DNA of 64,000 nucleotides from contig NW_020312258.1 in assembly GCF_002999335.1 (NCBI RefSeq), positions 62,001 to 126,000 of the forward strand. Reading direction: 5' to 3'. Position 1 is the first letter of the stretch, and every line of letters begins with the position of its first letter. This stretch comes from Cyclospora cayetanensis (taxonomy: Eukaryota; Apicomplexa; Conoidasida; Eucoccidiorida; Eimeriidae). The notes under the pieces were generated by a model that was not told where the DNA came from, did no database searches, and saw nothing but the letters and a program-made list of their open reading frames with translations. Below, in pieces: positions 16,657 to 29,250 of this stretch. A program made the translations under genes and the position numbers.

Positions 16657-19600
16657 ATGCCGCGCCAGCCGCTCGCCTCTCCCCTGGAGCTCTACTGCTC
16701 CGTGGGTTTATCCTCCGGCCAGAGAGGAGGGTGCCAGTATTTGACAGTGGATTGTGGGGCCGGAGCCGCAGCGCCAACAACAGCCGGCGCCGTTGGTGTG
16801 CGTCACCCTCGTACAGCAGGGACGGCAGCAGCAGGAGCAGAGGCCCCCTGCGTCGTCTCAGCAAATCCCCCCTTCCCCAACAGCCCCTGCAGCACTCTAC
16901 TGCTGCTTCCCACCTACCCAGCGCTCCCCCACAAACCCTGCCTCAGCGGCAGCACGTACACCCCAGCTTGTTGCGCCCATGGGACGGAGATCCTGCTGGG
17001 ATTTGTGGGGTCTCCACAAGGAGACACGGCAGCGGCGCTTTGGCTCCTCGGGGCAGGAGGCACCCGCGCGGAGCTCCCAAAGGTCGTCCACTCCGCCGCA
17101 CCAGCAGCAGCAACAGCAACAATAGCGACGAGGCCTCCCAAGAGACAGGAATGGGGAGCGGCGACACCCGTAGTGGCAAGACAGATCTCCCCCGTCTCCC
17201 CTGGATCGGCTGCTGCAGCAGCAGCGGCCGCTGCTGCTGCAGCAGCCGACTCGCGCCTGCGATGGCAGTTGCTCCGTCCGTGTCTGCTGCCAAGCCAGCT
17301 GATCCCCGAGCGGCTGCAGCAGCAGCAGCAGCAACACTGCCCTGAGCAGGAGATGGGAGAGGTGCTCCTGCAACAGGAAGAGGAGCTGGTTCTACGAAAT
17401 CAAGGTACCCAAGAATTCCTGTCGTTGCAGCTCCTGCTGAAGCAGCATCCGCTTCCGCTCCCGCAGCAGCAGCTGCAGCGCCGCGTTTGTTTGGTGGCTT
17501 CGCTCGCATTCGATTCACCGCCCGTCGCGCAGCAAACAGCGGCACCTGGGGTGTACGTACACTGCGGATGGCGAATGGAGCGGGCCGGCATACGGCATTG
17601 TCCTCCCTCCATCATGCGGCTTCCCGCTGCGCTTCTGTCCCCGCATCCATGGGATGCCACCGCAGCAGCAGCTGAAGTGTGGGGTGGCTGCAGCATAGCT
17701 GCGCTTTTGGAGCAGCACGGGCTTGCTGCTGCCGCTGCTGCAGTCCCCCCACCCCCCCCCTTGCCAATGGAGGATCAGCAGGATCTTCTACTGCTACAGC
17801 AGCCCCCAGGCAGAGCCGACAACAATAGAAGCAGCGTTCCAGAGGCTGCGGTGGTTGCGGCAGTGAATTGGCTGCCTCAGCAGCTAGCCGCGGACTGGCC
17901 TTTACTGCCGCATGCAACAAGGGAGCGGCTGCTGCTCGAGGAGTTGTTGTCGCTGCTGCTAGGTGTCGATGGGGTGTTGCTGCGCGTAGTGCAGCAGCCA
18001 GCCGACGAGGCCCAGCATCAGTCTGTCGCGCTGCAGCAGCAGCAAGACGCCCTGTTGTTGCTGAGGAGGTACCCTACGGACGAGCCACAACAGCAGCAGC
18101 AGCAACAGCAGCAACAGCAGCAGCAGCAGCTAGAAGTGCATGCGTACAGCTTTGACAGCAGCAGATGCTGCCTTCCTGCCCTGCCACGCTTCTCTGTGTG
18201 GCTGCACCCGTTGCTCCAGCAGGAAGCGGGGGGTTCCTCGGGTGGCCTGCAGTGTCTGCTGCGGCAGCTCGCAGCTGCCGCTGCAGATATTCGCTTGTTG
18301 CTGCATGCGCAGCAAGTGGCAGGCTGTCGGACCGAGGAAATCGGAGCAGTGGGATCTGCGTTTTTTTCAGGAATCGGGGATGTATTGAGCGAGCTTGGCT
18401 TCAGAGTTTGCGCGTGGGAGACGGCAGTCCGTCAAGGCGCTTTGTCCCTCCACGGGCTTCGTGCTGCTGCTGCTCCTGCTGCAGCTGTTGCTGCAGCAGC
18501 AGCGGAGACAGTGCGGTGCTGCTGGGGGCTGAGGGGGGGCGCCTTGTTGAATGCAGTGGAAGCAGCAGCGGACCGCTTGCCTGCAGCAGATCCCGCGAGG
18601 CACTTGCTGCTGCTGCTGCTGCAGCAAGCCATGAGTCCTCTTGTGCGCTTCCTCCGTCGCTGGCTTCTGCGCGGGGAGCTGCACGATCCGTACAAGGAGT
18701 ATTTTATTCGGTGAGTGCTTCGTCGGAGTCGCTTTTGAGAGCTCTGTCTGCCCAGCATCAGAGGTCCACGGGCTGGATTGCGAGCAGGGGGCTCAGAAAG
18801 TGTGGGGTTAAGGCTTTTCCGTGCTCAGGGACTGGACAGAGCAGACTCGAGATCCCCTTTCGGAAGATGGCGCGGGCAACAGCGGTGCGCTAAGCGGAGT
18901 GTTTTGGCTGCTCTTGCTGCCGTTGGCGCTGCTGCTTTGCCTCAAGAGCTTCCAGTCCCCCACTGGCGTATGCGGGCTTTATTGCCGTACTTCTGCAGCC
19001 GTCTCTTTTGCGCTGTCTTCGGTGCCTGCTGCAGGCGGCTTGGCGTGCTGGCCGTGGGAGTGGCAGGAACGCTTCACAGTGGAGTGGTCGGCAGTCCCCG
19101 CAGTGCTAAGGGCCTTTGCGCCTCAGATCCTTCAAGTTGGAAGAAGCCTGCGGCTCCTTAGGGACTGTCGGAAGGTGTGGCAACGTTGCTGTCTCTCTGG
19201 GGAGTCGGATCTTGGCGTGCCCAGTGGCTGCACGACAAGGAGGGCTTCGCCCGTGGCGCCGTTCGCGCGTCTTTCGTTCCTGCGAGTGCGACTCTCTCAT
19301 GTCTTCCGGGTGCTGCATGACTGCAAGTGCCGCTGTTTGTGCTGCTTTGTGCTGTGCTGTGGCTGCAGCCCTGCCCAGACTTGAGTCGCTTCTTCGCTGC
19401 TGCAGGAGGCGAGAGCAGCTCATCTGCTCTCCTGCAGCCAGAGGCGTTGTCTGCCGCTCTGCCGGCGGCAGCAGGGGAAGCATCTGCTGCAGTGTACGCA
19501 CTGCTGCGCTCTCCCTTCGTCCTGGGAGATCCCGATGCAGCAGCAGCCGAGATGCCGGCAGGCGCACAGGGATTTGTGGGTGTGCTCAAGGGCCTTAGGG

Positions 19601-20529
19601 CTCTCTGCCTTGGAGGACGGGGAGACGTTTTTGCTGCCTTCCTAGGATCGTGCGATTCCACGCTTGAACAGCTGCACCCACAGCCTGTAGCTGCTGGCAG
19701 CGGTGGGAGAAGCCTAGAGATGCAGCAGCAGCACCAACAGCAACAGCAGCTGCTGCAGCAGCTACATCTGCTGGAGGGTCGGATGGACGCTGCGATCCGA
19801 AGCGTGCCCGAATACGAATGGTATGCAGCGCAGCAAGGTCTGCTGCTCCTGCTGCTGCTCCTGTGTGTGGCTCTTAGCGGTAGCAGTCTGTTCGCGTGGG
19901 CGTTTCCCTGCTGCTGCTCCTCGAAGTCTTCTTGCCACGCGCAAGTAGCCACTTTTTTCTTGCTCCCCGTATGGCTGCTGCAGGCTGTGCGACGACTTGT
20001 CGCTTTCTCTGCACCCAATTGCAAGTCTTTCTGAGGCAACACAACTGCTCCATAGAGCCGCAACAAAGCCCCAGCTGTATGCTCAGCTTCTCGCTGCTCC
20101 AAGAGGATCTCAACAGCAGCTCCTGCAGCATCCCCTAGACTTTGGACCCACGGGTAAGATGCGGCCAAAGGGTGTTTTAAGGCAAGACAGCAGATGTTGA
20201 ACATGGTTGAAGTTGGCATGCATCTCCCGTCGGGCTGTGTGCCGTTGACGCAGATATATACCGTCGTCTCTGCCTGACTTTAAACTGTCGAGGCCCCCTA
20301 CGTCTGCTCTTTTCCCGAGAAACTATCGCCATCTACCAGCTTGTGTACAGACAGCTGCTGCAGCTGCATTTGGCAAGCCGTCAGCTGGCCCTCGTTTGGC
20401 GCGACCTCCTCAAGACAAAGGTTCGCTGGTCTTGCCTGCCATTGCAGAAATCGCACTTATGTGCTAAGGCGTCGAAACTTCGTCTGTGTTCCTCCAAATC
20501 ATTCCAGCAGCAGAAGCGCCACAGCGCCA

Positions 20530-20596
<67 letters not shown>

Positions 20597-22799
20597 CACT
20601 GACCTAGCTGTGTGGCCGCCTTTATCGGCTAGCCCGATTAAAACCTTCTTCTTAGCACCTCATTCGTCGCTTTTTAGGACCACACAGCAGTTCCTCTGCT
20701 GCCTGTGTCTGCACCTTTGTTTTCTGCTGGCTGCACTCTGCGCCTCAGGATCTATTTGGCCTTCGAGACGCAGGACCTCACTTCCGTGCGGCGCTCAAGG
20801 CGAGGGGGCAGATGGCGTACTTTGTCACATGTCTGCTCTCCTACATCTCCAACGATGTGTGTCACTAGCCCGAAGCCACTGACGTGAATGCGTTCGTAAC
20901 CCCCAGAAAGGTGCAAGCAGCTGTGTACGTCTGGCCCCTAGGCGTTTCTTTGTCAGAACGGCTCACGAAGGGAGTAGGTGGCACTACCCCGTTTCTTGTG
21001 CAGGTGGTGGACGTTGAGTTCGGTCGGCTTTTGACCTTTTGCTGCCGCGGGAGCCCTAGCGCGGAGCTGCTGCAGCAGCAGCACCTAAAGTGCATGCGCA
21101 GCATCAGCAGCGCCTGCTTCCTGGAAAGCCCCACAACGCTGCAAAGCCTCAACAAGGCGCTCGCCGTTGTTCTCACCTTCGCCACACACACGCTGAAGTT
21201 AACTTCGCTCGCCACAAGGCCGCAGCTGCTTGCTGCTGCGGCGGACAGCCCGTCTGCTGCAGCTAGCGCTACGCTGATGGGTGCCGAAGGCAGAGCCGCC
21301 GCAGAGGCCGCTACGGCAGCAGCAGCTGCTGCCGCTGCAGCAGCCAGCGAGGCTGGGGGCAGGTCGGAGGCAGCAGCAGCTGCCGCTGCAGAGCAGCAGC
21401 ACCAGCAGCAGCGGCTACAGCAGCAGAGACGCAGAGAAATTCGGCTGCAGAGCTTCCAGTGCGCGGTGGAAGCTGCCGGCTTCGGGTCCATGGTGGGAAC
21501 GGCGCATGCAGCCTTTGTCGCCAGCCAAAGAGAGTTCGCAGGTACACGAGCGCCCACCGCTTGCATTTTGAAGCCGCCACAAAGAAGCAGTACCACCAGC
21601 ACCCGCAGCGTGACATGCGCGCAGCTGTGTGTCTGTTATTTCGGATTGTTGCAGGGCGACTGTACCGGTTGGTTCAGGGGACGACAGGGTCTGCCGCTGC
21701 ACACTTGCTACAGCGGCTGGAGGTGGCCATTGCTGCGGATGACGAAAAGCAGGGGCCTTCAGGTGTATCTTCACCCCTCGGCACTACTCCTCGTTGCGAG
21801 CTCCAGAGGGCCCTTTCTGCTGCTGCAGCCAGCACGTCTCCCACGCCTGTTGCAGAGGCACTCGCCGCGGCGAAGGCTGTGGGACGAAAGCCTTACTCAA
21901 ACTTCGGCCGCGTAACTCCTCGCAACCTGATGCAGCCACTGCCACCAGCAGAAGCAACGGCAAGCAAGGCAGCAGAGGCAGCCTCACTGCCAACAATTCC
22001 TAGGGAGAGGCCAGCGGATACGCCAAGAGTCCCTTCTTTCGGGCAGCAACAGAAGCAGCAGCAGCAACAGCAGCAGCCCAGCGCCGCTTTGGCAATGCCG
22101 CAGCTGCTTCAACTACAGCAGCAACAACGCGCAGTAACACAGCAAGCGCAGCAGCAGCAGCAGCCCCGCTTTCCTCGCGCTCCTGGAGCCGTTGCCGATT
22201 CTTTGGGGGGCCCACCGCTGCAGCGAGGCGCAGCGACTGCTGCTGCTCCCCCTGCGATTGCTGCCGCTCCCCCTGCGATTGCTGCTGCTCCTAGGACTCA
22301 CAGCAGCAGCAGACTGGCGTGGCCTACGCCTCCAAGGCCCCGCTCCGGTGCTGTGGCAACAGCGGCAGCAGCATGTTCTCGCGGTAAAAGCGCAGCAGCA
22401 GCAGCAACGGCCGAAGTAAGGGGCTACAGCAGCAGCAGCAGCAGCAGCAGACTTCCCCTTGGACAGCAGCAGGGCACAGGTTCTTCCTCCGCCGCCCGCA
22501 GCAGCAGCACGAACCGCCTATCCCGCAGCAGCAGCAGCAGCTTCATTAGCGACTCTGAGGCCGATGAAGAAGTAGCCCCCAGACAGGGAGCACGAGCAAC
22601 GACAAGAGTAGATCCTGCTGGTGTTGCTGATAGTGACGCGCCTACGGAAGAGGCCTGGAGCGACGCCCCAACAGAACCCAGCGACGAAGAGCAGGAGGCT
22701 GAAGTGCACCAGCCGCAGCGGCGGCAGCAGCTGCCATCAATACACCCAACGCCGCTTTCTCAAGCCCAGGCGTTGCTCAGGCGTCTGCGCAATCAGTGA
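16657..22799 (+). CDS. gamma-tubulin complex component (GCP/Spc97-Spc98 family)
   Basis: GCP proteins bind gamma-tubulin and nucleate microtubules at spindle poles and the apical organiser. Exon 1 (16657-18710, donor GTGAGT) begins with a long low-complexity region. The GCP N-domain follows: LLLEELLSLLLGVDGVLL, then PLVRFLRRWLLRGELHDPYKEYFI, the hallmark 'W...GEL.DPY.EFFI' block. Downstream fragments fit the family in order: HWRMRALLPYFCSRLFC, LKGLRALCLGGRGDVFAAFL (the 'LK.YFLL..GDFF..FL' block), LVYRQLLQLHLASRQLALVW (the C-domain core), and VVDVEFGRLLTF from about 21005 to 21541. The last exon, 21655-22799, starts GRLYRLVQG, reaches AHLLQRLEVA where GCPs usually end, and then adds about 350 low-complexity residues ending LLRRLRNQ. 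Subtype (GCP2, 3 or 4) is not resolved, nor are the exons between 18.8 and 21.0 kb. Confidence 0.82.
18087..18130 (+). repeat. CAG/CAA polyglutamine repeat
   Basis: This run of CAG and CAA triplets is in frame within exon 1 of the gamma-tubulin complex gene and encodes about 14 glutamines. It inserts just after the first conserved GCP block. Confidence 0.9.
20532..20596. repeat. (AT)n microsatellite
   Basis: About 60 bp of nearly perfect AT dinucleotide lies between conserved coding blocks of the gamma-tubulin complex gene. It is therefore most likely intronic and prone to length variation. Confidence 0.95.
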
Positions 22800-23326
22800 C
22801 GCATGCGCGTTCAGCGGACTAGCTGCAAGCAAGACTAGCTTGACAACCTAGTGGACTCGCAAGGTCGCCGTCCTCGTGCTCGTCCCTGCAGACACTGCTG
22901 TCGCTTAGTGCCCTCTTCTTCCCTGAATGTGGGGTGCGTTTAATTATAGAATTCGTAGGCACACCGCCTTTGCTGGACGGCGCTCAACTAGCCTCCCAGT
23001 TAGCTATCTCTTCCTGCGTGAGGGCCGCGCACATACACGCGGCCCCTCTCATCTTAGGCAGTCGACAACATTATGGAAGTATAGGAAGCTACGCGATCAA
23101 CAGAGGCACAAAATAGCAAGAGCACCCCTCATTGCTTGTTGCATATTTAAAGAAGCGGCAGCGCCTGGAAAGCCTGGCAGTGTCCTGGAAGCGGCGCGTC
23201 TATGCACCTGGCTACATGAATACAGCTAGCTGGCAGGCAAGCCTCGCGCTATTAGAGAGGGTGGTAGGGGCCTTCAGCGACTAGTTGGGCAGGAGGACGC
23301 CCCGGTTGCCACGCTGCCTCGTGGTC
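22800..23326. other. no gene recognised; convergent intergenic region
   Basis: The region lies between the 3' ends of the plus-strand gamma-tubulin complex gene and a minus-strand gene. Only short frames without motifs are present. Confidence 0.4.
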
Positions 23327-24439
23327 CTAGTTGTCGTACGCCTCAGTGTACGTCTCATCCCACGTGTACTTGAGAAGAGGCGTTTCCTGCAGCACCAAAA
23401 GTCAGCACATGGCAGGCACCAGCAGCAAAAAGATGGCCGAGAAAATGAGGATGCAGCAACGGGAATTGATAGGCTCAGCAACGCAGAGCTCTGTGGTCAC
23501 CGAAATACATTCAGGTCCACCGACAGAGGATGGCTGAACACGGAAGATCCTGTCCCGCCATGAGCCACTCAACGAAGTCAGCATTGCATAAAGGGGTCAG
23601 GCACATGTAGGGCACGCAGGGTGAAATGTAGTTGCTGTTCACCAGGCACTGATGAAGGGGCGTTGGCTTATCCATGATACAAGGGATATAGAGACCCATG
23701 ACGGGAATGCAAGTGCCATCTCTCAAGCGGGTATGCATCTTCCCGAGCTGTGCATCCATCAGGTGTAGCACACGATGTGCGAAGTCATCTGTCTCTTTGA
23801 ACCGAATGGGCTGCAGCACACGGGTAATAGCACAGCAGCAATGGTCATGGGCACGCCTTTGGTGGCACTGATGCCTGATACTCTGTGGCCAACTCATCTT
23901 CCACAACGCATTATGCAACAACAGAAAGCTGTAAATGGCAAAGACGCAGCACAATGCGTAGCTGATCCACGTGCTGAGGAGCAAGCGCATGTACACAGAA
24001 CTGCAGCACCTGCAGCCTCAAAGCCAGTGGCACCAACTAAAAGCAACACCGGCAGATATATGCCAGATAGATGACCGTGTTTCTCTTGAAACAGAGTGAT
24101 GCAAAGCCGCATGTCAAGGCTGCATATGCTCCGCTGCACAACAGCGGCATTACGGGAAACACTCAAGCCAACGATGCGGGGAGGAGCAGCAGGAGTAGCT
24201 ACATACAGATGACCACCGGCAGCAGCAAATGCAGCAGTATATGCGGGTGTACGTACAGCAACGCGCCCCAGGCAGAAGTTCGTTTCCTCAATGAGCCAGT
24301 CATCATTCTTCTTGAGGAGTTGATCTGATGTGACCTTCTGCCCCTGGTAGCTCGCAAAAGGCCGTACAGCCGTACGTAGGGCACCGGAATATCTCATGAG
24401 GGGGCCCAGACGGGTCACACGGGGGAATAGTGCAGACAT
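23327..24439 (-). CDS. putative multi-pass membrane protein with mitochondrial-like leader
   Basis: I do not recognise the family. The first exon (24439-24257, 61 codons, donor GTACGT) starts MSALFPRVTRLGPLMRYSG, an Arg-rich, acid-free leader like a mitochondrial presequence, then LLKKNDDWLIEETNFCLG. A phase-matched acceptor gives a second exon from 24133 with RLCITLFQEKHG and the hydrophobic GIYLPVLLLVGATGF. Another frame carries ISYALCCVFAIYSFLLLHNALW, a Cys-rich loop (GTCIPVMGLYIPCIMDKP, ISPCVPYMCLTPLC) and possibly a last membrane helix (CCILIFSAIFLLLVPAMC). A short terminal exon after a clean acceptor would end TPLLKYTWDETYTEAYDN. The junction between the second and third coding blocks does not keep phase with any donor I could find, so the model is incomplete. 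A tetraspan layout is possible but unproven. Confidence 0.45.
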
Positions 24440-25489
24440 GCTGGTGCTGCAGCTATTGAGAGGTTCCTGCGCAGCGGAGAGAAAAAGGAGGCCAAAAAAG
24501 ACCCCGAATGCGAATGGAAGGGATGGAGGCGAGGTAAAACCAACGTCACAAAACAAGGTCTACGGTGTAGGGGCCAGATTTTCATATTTCGGATCGCTTG
24601 TGCATGCCACCAGATCCGAGGGGCCTGCCGCCGCCCGCACACCACTGCAGCCCCAAGAGAATCCACGGGCTTGGGTCATTTTTCGTGTAGTTATGACGCT
24701 CAGAATTTAGGTCTTTGGGCGAAAACAGACTTGCGGGCTTGGGAAGAAGGCGGTGAGATCTAGGGTTTACACTTGCTGGGAAGGGGGAGTTGCACGTACA
24801 CCTCAAGCAGCCCTCTGAGAAGCGGTACTCGCTCCCGCTGCTGCACAAATTGCAATGTTGAACTTTCGATTTTTAAACTAAGATGGTGTAAGTAAAGCGA
24901 AAAAGAAAGGAACCAGTGTGGTGGAGGGCTTCATACATTCGTGAGGTCTATACTTTAGCACCATACCAGCAGATGTTGATTATGAATAAGCAGCAACAAT
25001 AAAAGTAAGTTCACAGCTTATTGCGTACATCTTATGCATCAATGTGAAAAACAGCCCCTACATGAATATGCAGAGAGCCTACAGATCGCCCACAAGGAAC
25101 TGTATTCGTCAATGTAGCGGGGCAAGCTGCATTTTGTCCCTTTCTACTAACTGGTTGCATATAGTTACGCATTTCTTGAGCATTCACATCTAATAGATTT
25201 GACACTTCGTATGTCTCGTTGATTTGAGGAGTACCTATTGGTTAATACGATAAGAAGCAATGTTCTGAGCGAGTGCGCTGGATGCAATGCGCAGCGTTCC
25301 ATCTGTCATATAGGGATGCACTCCACTCCAAATTCAGTGCACACCTCGTGGAGAGTTATTGAGTGCTTTCTAATTTAGACTTGCCCTGCCCAGGCACTAC
25401 CCTTTAAAGCTCCTCAATCGAGGAAGAAAGAAATGCGCGGGGGCGATAGATGCTCCCTCTGAGTATTCCAAGTACGCACAGCTAGTCCC
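24440..25489. other. no gene recognised
   Basis: The first part is the upstream region of the minus-strand gene at 24439 and holds a telomere-like TAGGGTTTAC near 24761. From about 24850 the sequence becomes AT-rich and has no coding frame. It leads into retroelement copy B. Confidence 0.35.
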
Positions 25490-25650
25490 ACGTAGCATCT
25501 AGCACACTCTCACACAATGCTCTCTTGTTAGATCAGGCTAACACCACTCTTCAGCAATATATCCCAGCAAATAAATAAATCAGTAAGCTTTTAACCAATT
25601 TTTTGTCAAAAGCGTGTAGTTTAGTAGAAATTATCCTTGGGTGGTCTGGC
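25490..25650 (-). repeat. LTR-like repeat, left end of retroelement copy B
   Basis: Ordered blocks GCATCTAGCACACTC, AACCAATTTTTTGTC and AGTTTAGTAGAAATT match the LTR-like repeats of copy A and those at 37850 and 47511. Exact borders were not determined. Confidence 0.45.
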
Positions 25651-28600
25651 TCGTCCTATCTTCCTCAGATAATTTCAAAGCACACACCCATGTTAAATGC
25701 CTGTACGCCGAGACCCACAGCTAGAAAAATTTCCCCCTGTCACCATTCCCTAGGCGGGAAGAAACGCGAAAGCAACTCAGCTGTATGTGTCAGCCGCTGG
25801 AGAGAAGCACATCAGAAAAAAGCCACAATAGCCAGTAAAGGACGCGAAAAGAAACCAAGATGATACCGCAAGCGTACGGGCTCACTCTCCTTGGAGCGCT
25901 AAAATGTGTGTGCCGCCTGCTGCGGGAGCATAGAAGACATGTAAATGTGTGGAGATAATCAAAATTATTCACCATTTTCAGCAGTGTCTCTAGGGCTCTT
26001 AGGGCAATTTCTGCATGCATAAACCACAGATGCATGCAGCATAGTACATGTCAAAGCATCAACAGAGGCATACGGGAGAATGCACGAACAACTTACCGGA
26101 GATTGCCTCTGCACAATCCAGTTCATAGAATGGCTACAGAACAATGATCGAAACACTCTTCAAGATGGAGGTAGCCATTCTAAGCAGAGCACACGATGGT
26201 GAAGGACAATTACCAAGAAACAAGATGAGGGCTGCCGTACATGTGGCAAATGCTTCCGATAAGATTAAGCAGCAAATTCACCTGCGGGCAATAAAGCCCA
26301 CATCTGCTTAACCATCAATCACTGAGGACGTCGTTATCTGTCCCTTTTTACCAGAAGGTGCCCCCGCATCTCTTCGGCGCTCAATAATCCTAGAATCCGG
26401 CACTTCTACGCAGAACTATATATCCTTTACCTCCACACGGGTTATATGCCAGTGCGGACAAGTCCGTGAATACTTTGGAAAGCTTAGAAGTTTCCTTGGG
26501 AATTCAAGTTTAATAGGTATGTGGCACCGCCAACCTACAGGGATACCAATAGAGAAAAAACAAGCATTAATTCGTGAGAGGACTGTACCTGGTCCTACCT
26601 ACCTGGCGGCAAACATATCTGTCCGTTTTAACTTCTGGTGCGCCACGTAAAGTCTGCCGGTCAACCAGGACTAAGACTTCGCTGCTTATCAAGATCTGGT
26701 GACTGATTCTCCTGGAATTGGTACACTATCCAGCTTTGCTCTGAGAACATTTGCTGCCAAGGATGGGCACTATTGCCGGACCACCAAGTCCAGGAATAAA
26801 TTGAATAAAAGCTTCCCAGTGTGTATAGTGGTGCTGCAGAGCAACTAGTAGGCGAGTATCTCTTGTATTATAAATCCACCCAGAAACATACGAAAATAAA
26901 TCCAAGCAATTGAATTTTGTGAGCATAGAGCCACAAGTACCGCAGAAAAGTGAGGTTAGGGCGCTCTGTTTGTCCGCACTTCCTCAGGGTGCTTAGCAGT
27001 GGTCATACTATCGTTAGCATGTAGGCGCGTCATGGGGGCACGCCAACGAGCACCAACAAACGAACGATATCTGTCCGTAAATCTGTTTCTGAGGAAGAGC
27101 CCTCAAACAGAGCTAAGAATAATTGAGGGGCTTTCAGAGCCATGACAGGGCTAGAACAAGAGCTCAATTGCGCATTTTTTGCAAAGTCTGTCGAGAACGT
27201 AGATGCCCGGCTTACCCTTGACCGTCGGCAAGCCAAAATACTGTCCATTGTGATGCAAGTCCAAATCCTTTGAGAAGCAGGACGACTTAAAAAACAGTTG
27301 GGTTCAAATAGCGGTTTTAGCCGCTAACAAAGTACCGGCGACACTGCGCACACCTCTGCCGCGGGGCGCATCATAGGCCACCAGACAGACTCTGGGAAAT
27401 CCTACTGTGGTGTAAGTCTCACCATGGTCCAAAAGAAGACAATAATGTAATTTGCGCAAAATGGCACGGTGGAACGAAAAAAACGTTGCGTCATACTCTA
27501 CGTGGTACTCCTTAATCCATCTGCCATTCTAGTTTTGGGCCGCAGTGGCGGGTGCATCCCTCAAAAGCATTAGACTCACACAATGTCGATAGGCTCCTAA
27601 CGCCATCACAAATAAGGGCGGTTACTCTTCACACTAGTAAATCGCTGGGCCGTCAGGAGATCAGTGGCCACGCTGGTAGTACCCGCATACACTATAAAGT
27701 AGTACTACAGGAGGGACCTCAAATCAGCGAACACCTCTAGAAATATCAATTTTCAGAAAACTACGTTAAAGGTACATTCGAGTCCGCTGGCCGATCTGCA
27801 AAGTAGAAGAACGCCCATCTAATAAGTGCCTTTTTGATTTGCTACAACGCATAGAGCTTTTTTCACCGCTGGATGCCGCTGCTCGGCTTTTTTTCAATGG
27901 GGGAAAAAGGAATACTTTGGTGTTTTGGAGAATGCGCAGCCTGCTAGGAAAAAGTGGCGCCAACCGCTACATCACCAGCTGCTGCTAGGAAGAAGTGACG
28001 CTAGCGATTGGGCAGCACAAATGCTGGAGGAGCTGTAAGGCCGCGAATAACGGGCTTTGCGGTGGCATCAGCCCCCTCTGACCAGGTTTCTAACTTGGTT
28101 CTCCGGTCATTGAGTCGAAAAAGAAGCGATCATAATTAATCCAGAATGAAGCTTTGTGGTAGGATGAAACGCCGCAGTAAATCGCGACCTCAATGCTGGT
28201 CCATGGACGTAGAAGCCCCGCTATGATTGCTTCACTTCCTGTCAGAGGCAGGTGGATCCCTCCAACCAAAAGACAGAACCCCGGAAACATAATCCGTCTC
28301 ATAAAATACGAGCACTAGAATGCCTTCAGATGCCACTGCTTGGCTCGCATCAGCTACAGTGTGCACTGGAATTTGCCATAGGTGCTCCTGAACTTTTCGG
28401 CTTAATACTAAAGGGTACATCATGAAGACAGCTATCCACATTTCCTTGAAAGGCTTACTAAAATCCTTATCAACTTGCCGTCGCAGTGCAGCTGGGGTAT
28501 CAGCAACTCCAAATAACATCCAGGTCTACTCGACTTTGCGCGTGCGAGTGTGACACGCCGTTTTGAGCCTGTCATTAGGGTGAAGGGCGATTTGAGAGAA

Positions 28601-29250
28601 GGTGTCTTTGAAGTCCAATGTCAAATACAATGTTGAGCCGAGTTATGTGTTCAGCCATTCGCCAGTATTCATATTCAGTGTAAAACATAGGGAAATTTTG
28701 CACCATAGTGATCTTGGTCAGGGAATTGGGGCGCATGTGTCACGTTCCGTCATTTTTCGGCGCCAATACCGGGTTGTGCCCAACACAGCTAATCGATTCC
28801 TGCACTTTGACTGTTTTCAACAGATAAGCCATCTGCCCCTCAATCGCCCCTTCGTTCTAAGGGACCTTTCGATGCGGCGTAACACTAGTTAGGAATAACC
28901 CGGGAATTAATTTAATACGATGCGTTGGCCGACCAGCAGATAATCAGCCTGATGGTAGCTCGTTATAATTAACACCTCCGCTAGCCCTTCCCTGATATTT
29001 GTCCATTCCTGCTGTTACTGGGCGAAGTGGCATCGATCGGCCCTTTGCTGCTCTGTAAACTGCTGCGAGGGAGCGACGCACAGCGTATCTTTTCCTAAGG
29101 CAACGTGGTATGCAAGGGACAATGATGAAGATGCTCCTATTTTGCTCGGCTGTTTTCGTCAGGTGGCTTGTCCAAATAGGGGTGTTGTGCACGCCCTTGC
29201 GAGCGTTCCATCAACTGTGCTCTTCCAAAGGGACGCTCTAATGCAACAAG
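25490..29250 (-). mobile_element. Decayed Ty3/gypsy chromovirus-like element, copy B
   Basis: Minus-strand frames show a recognisable but broken reverse transcriptase. At 28860-28700 are MAYLLKTVKVQES and HNPVLAPKNDGT (the 'LLK.GKVQES.SP..NPVL.PKKDGT' block). At 28620-28540 is FSQIALHPNDRLKTACHTR. At 28515-28390 is LFGVADTPAALRRQVDKDF followed by WIAVFM where the catalytic YxDD would follow. A connection block near 27930-27850 has FPPLKKSRAA and GEKS. Integrase remnant TTAKHPEEVRTNRAP lies at 26985-26935, and a chromodomain-like PDSRIIERRRD lies near 26395. Stops and frameshifts are frequent, so it is inactive. It is collinear with copy A. No right LTR was found. Confidence 0.78.
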
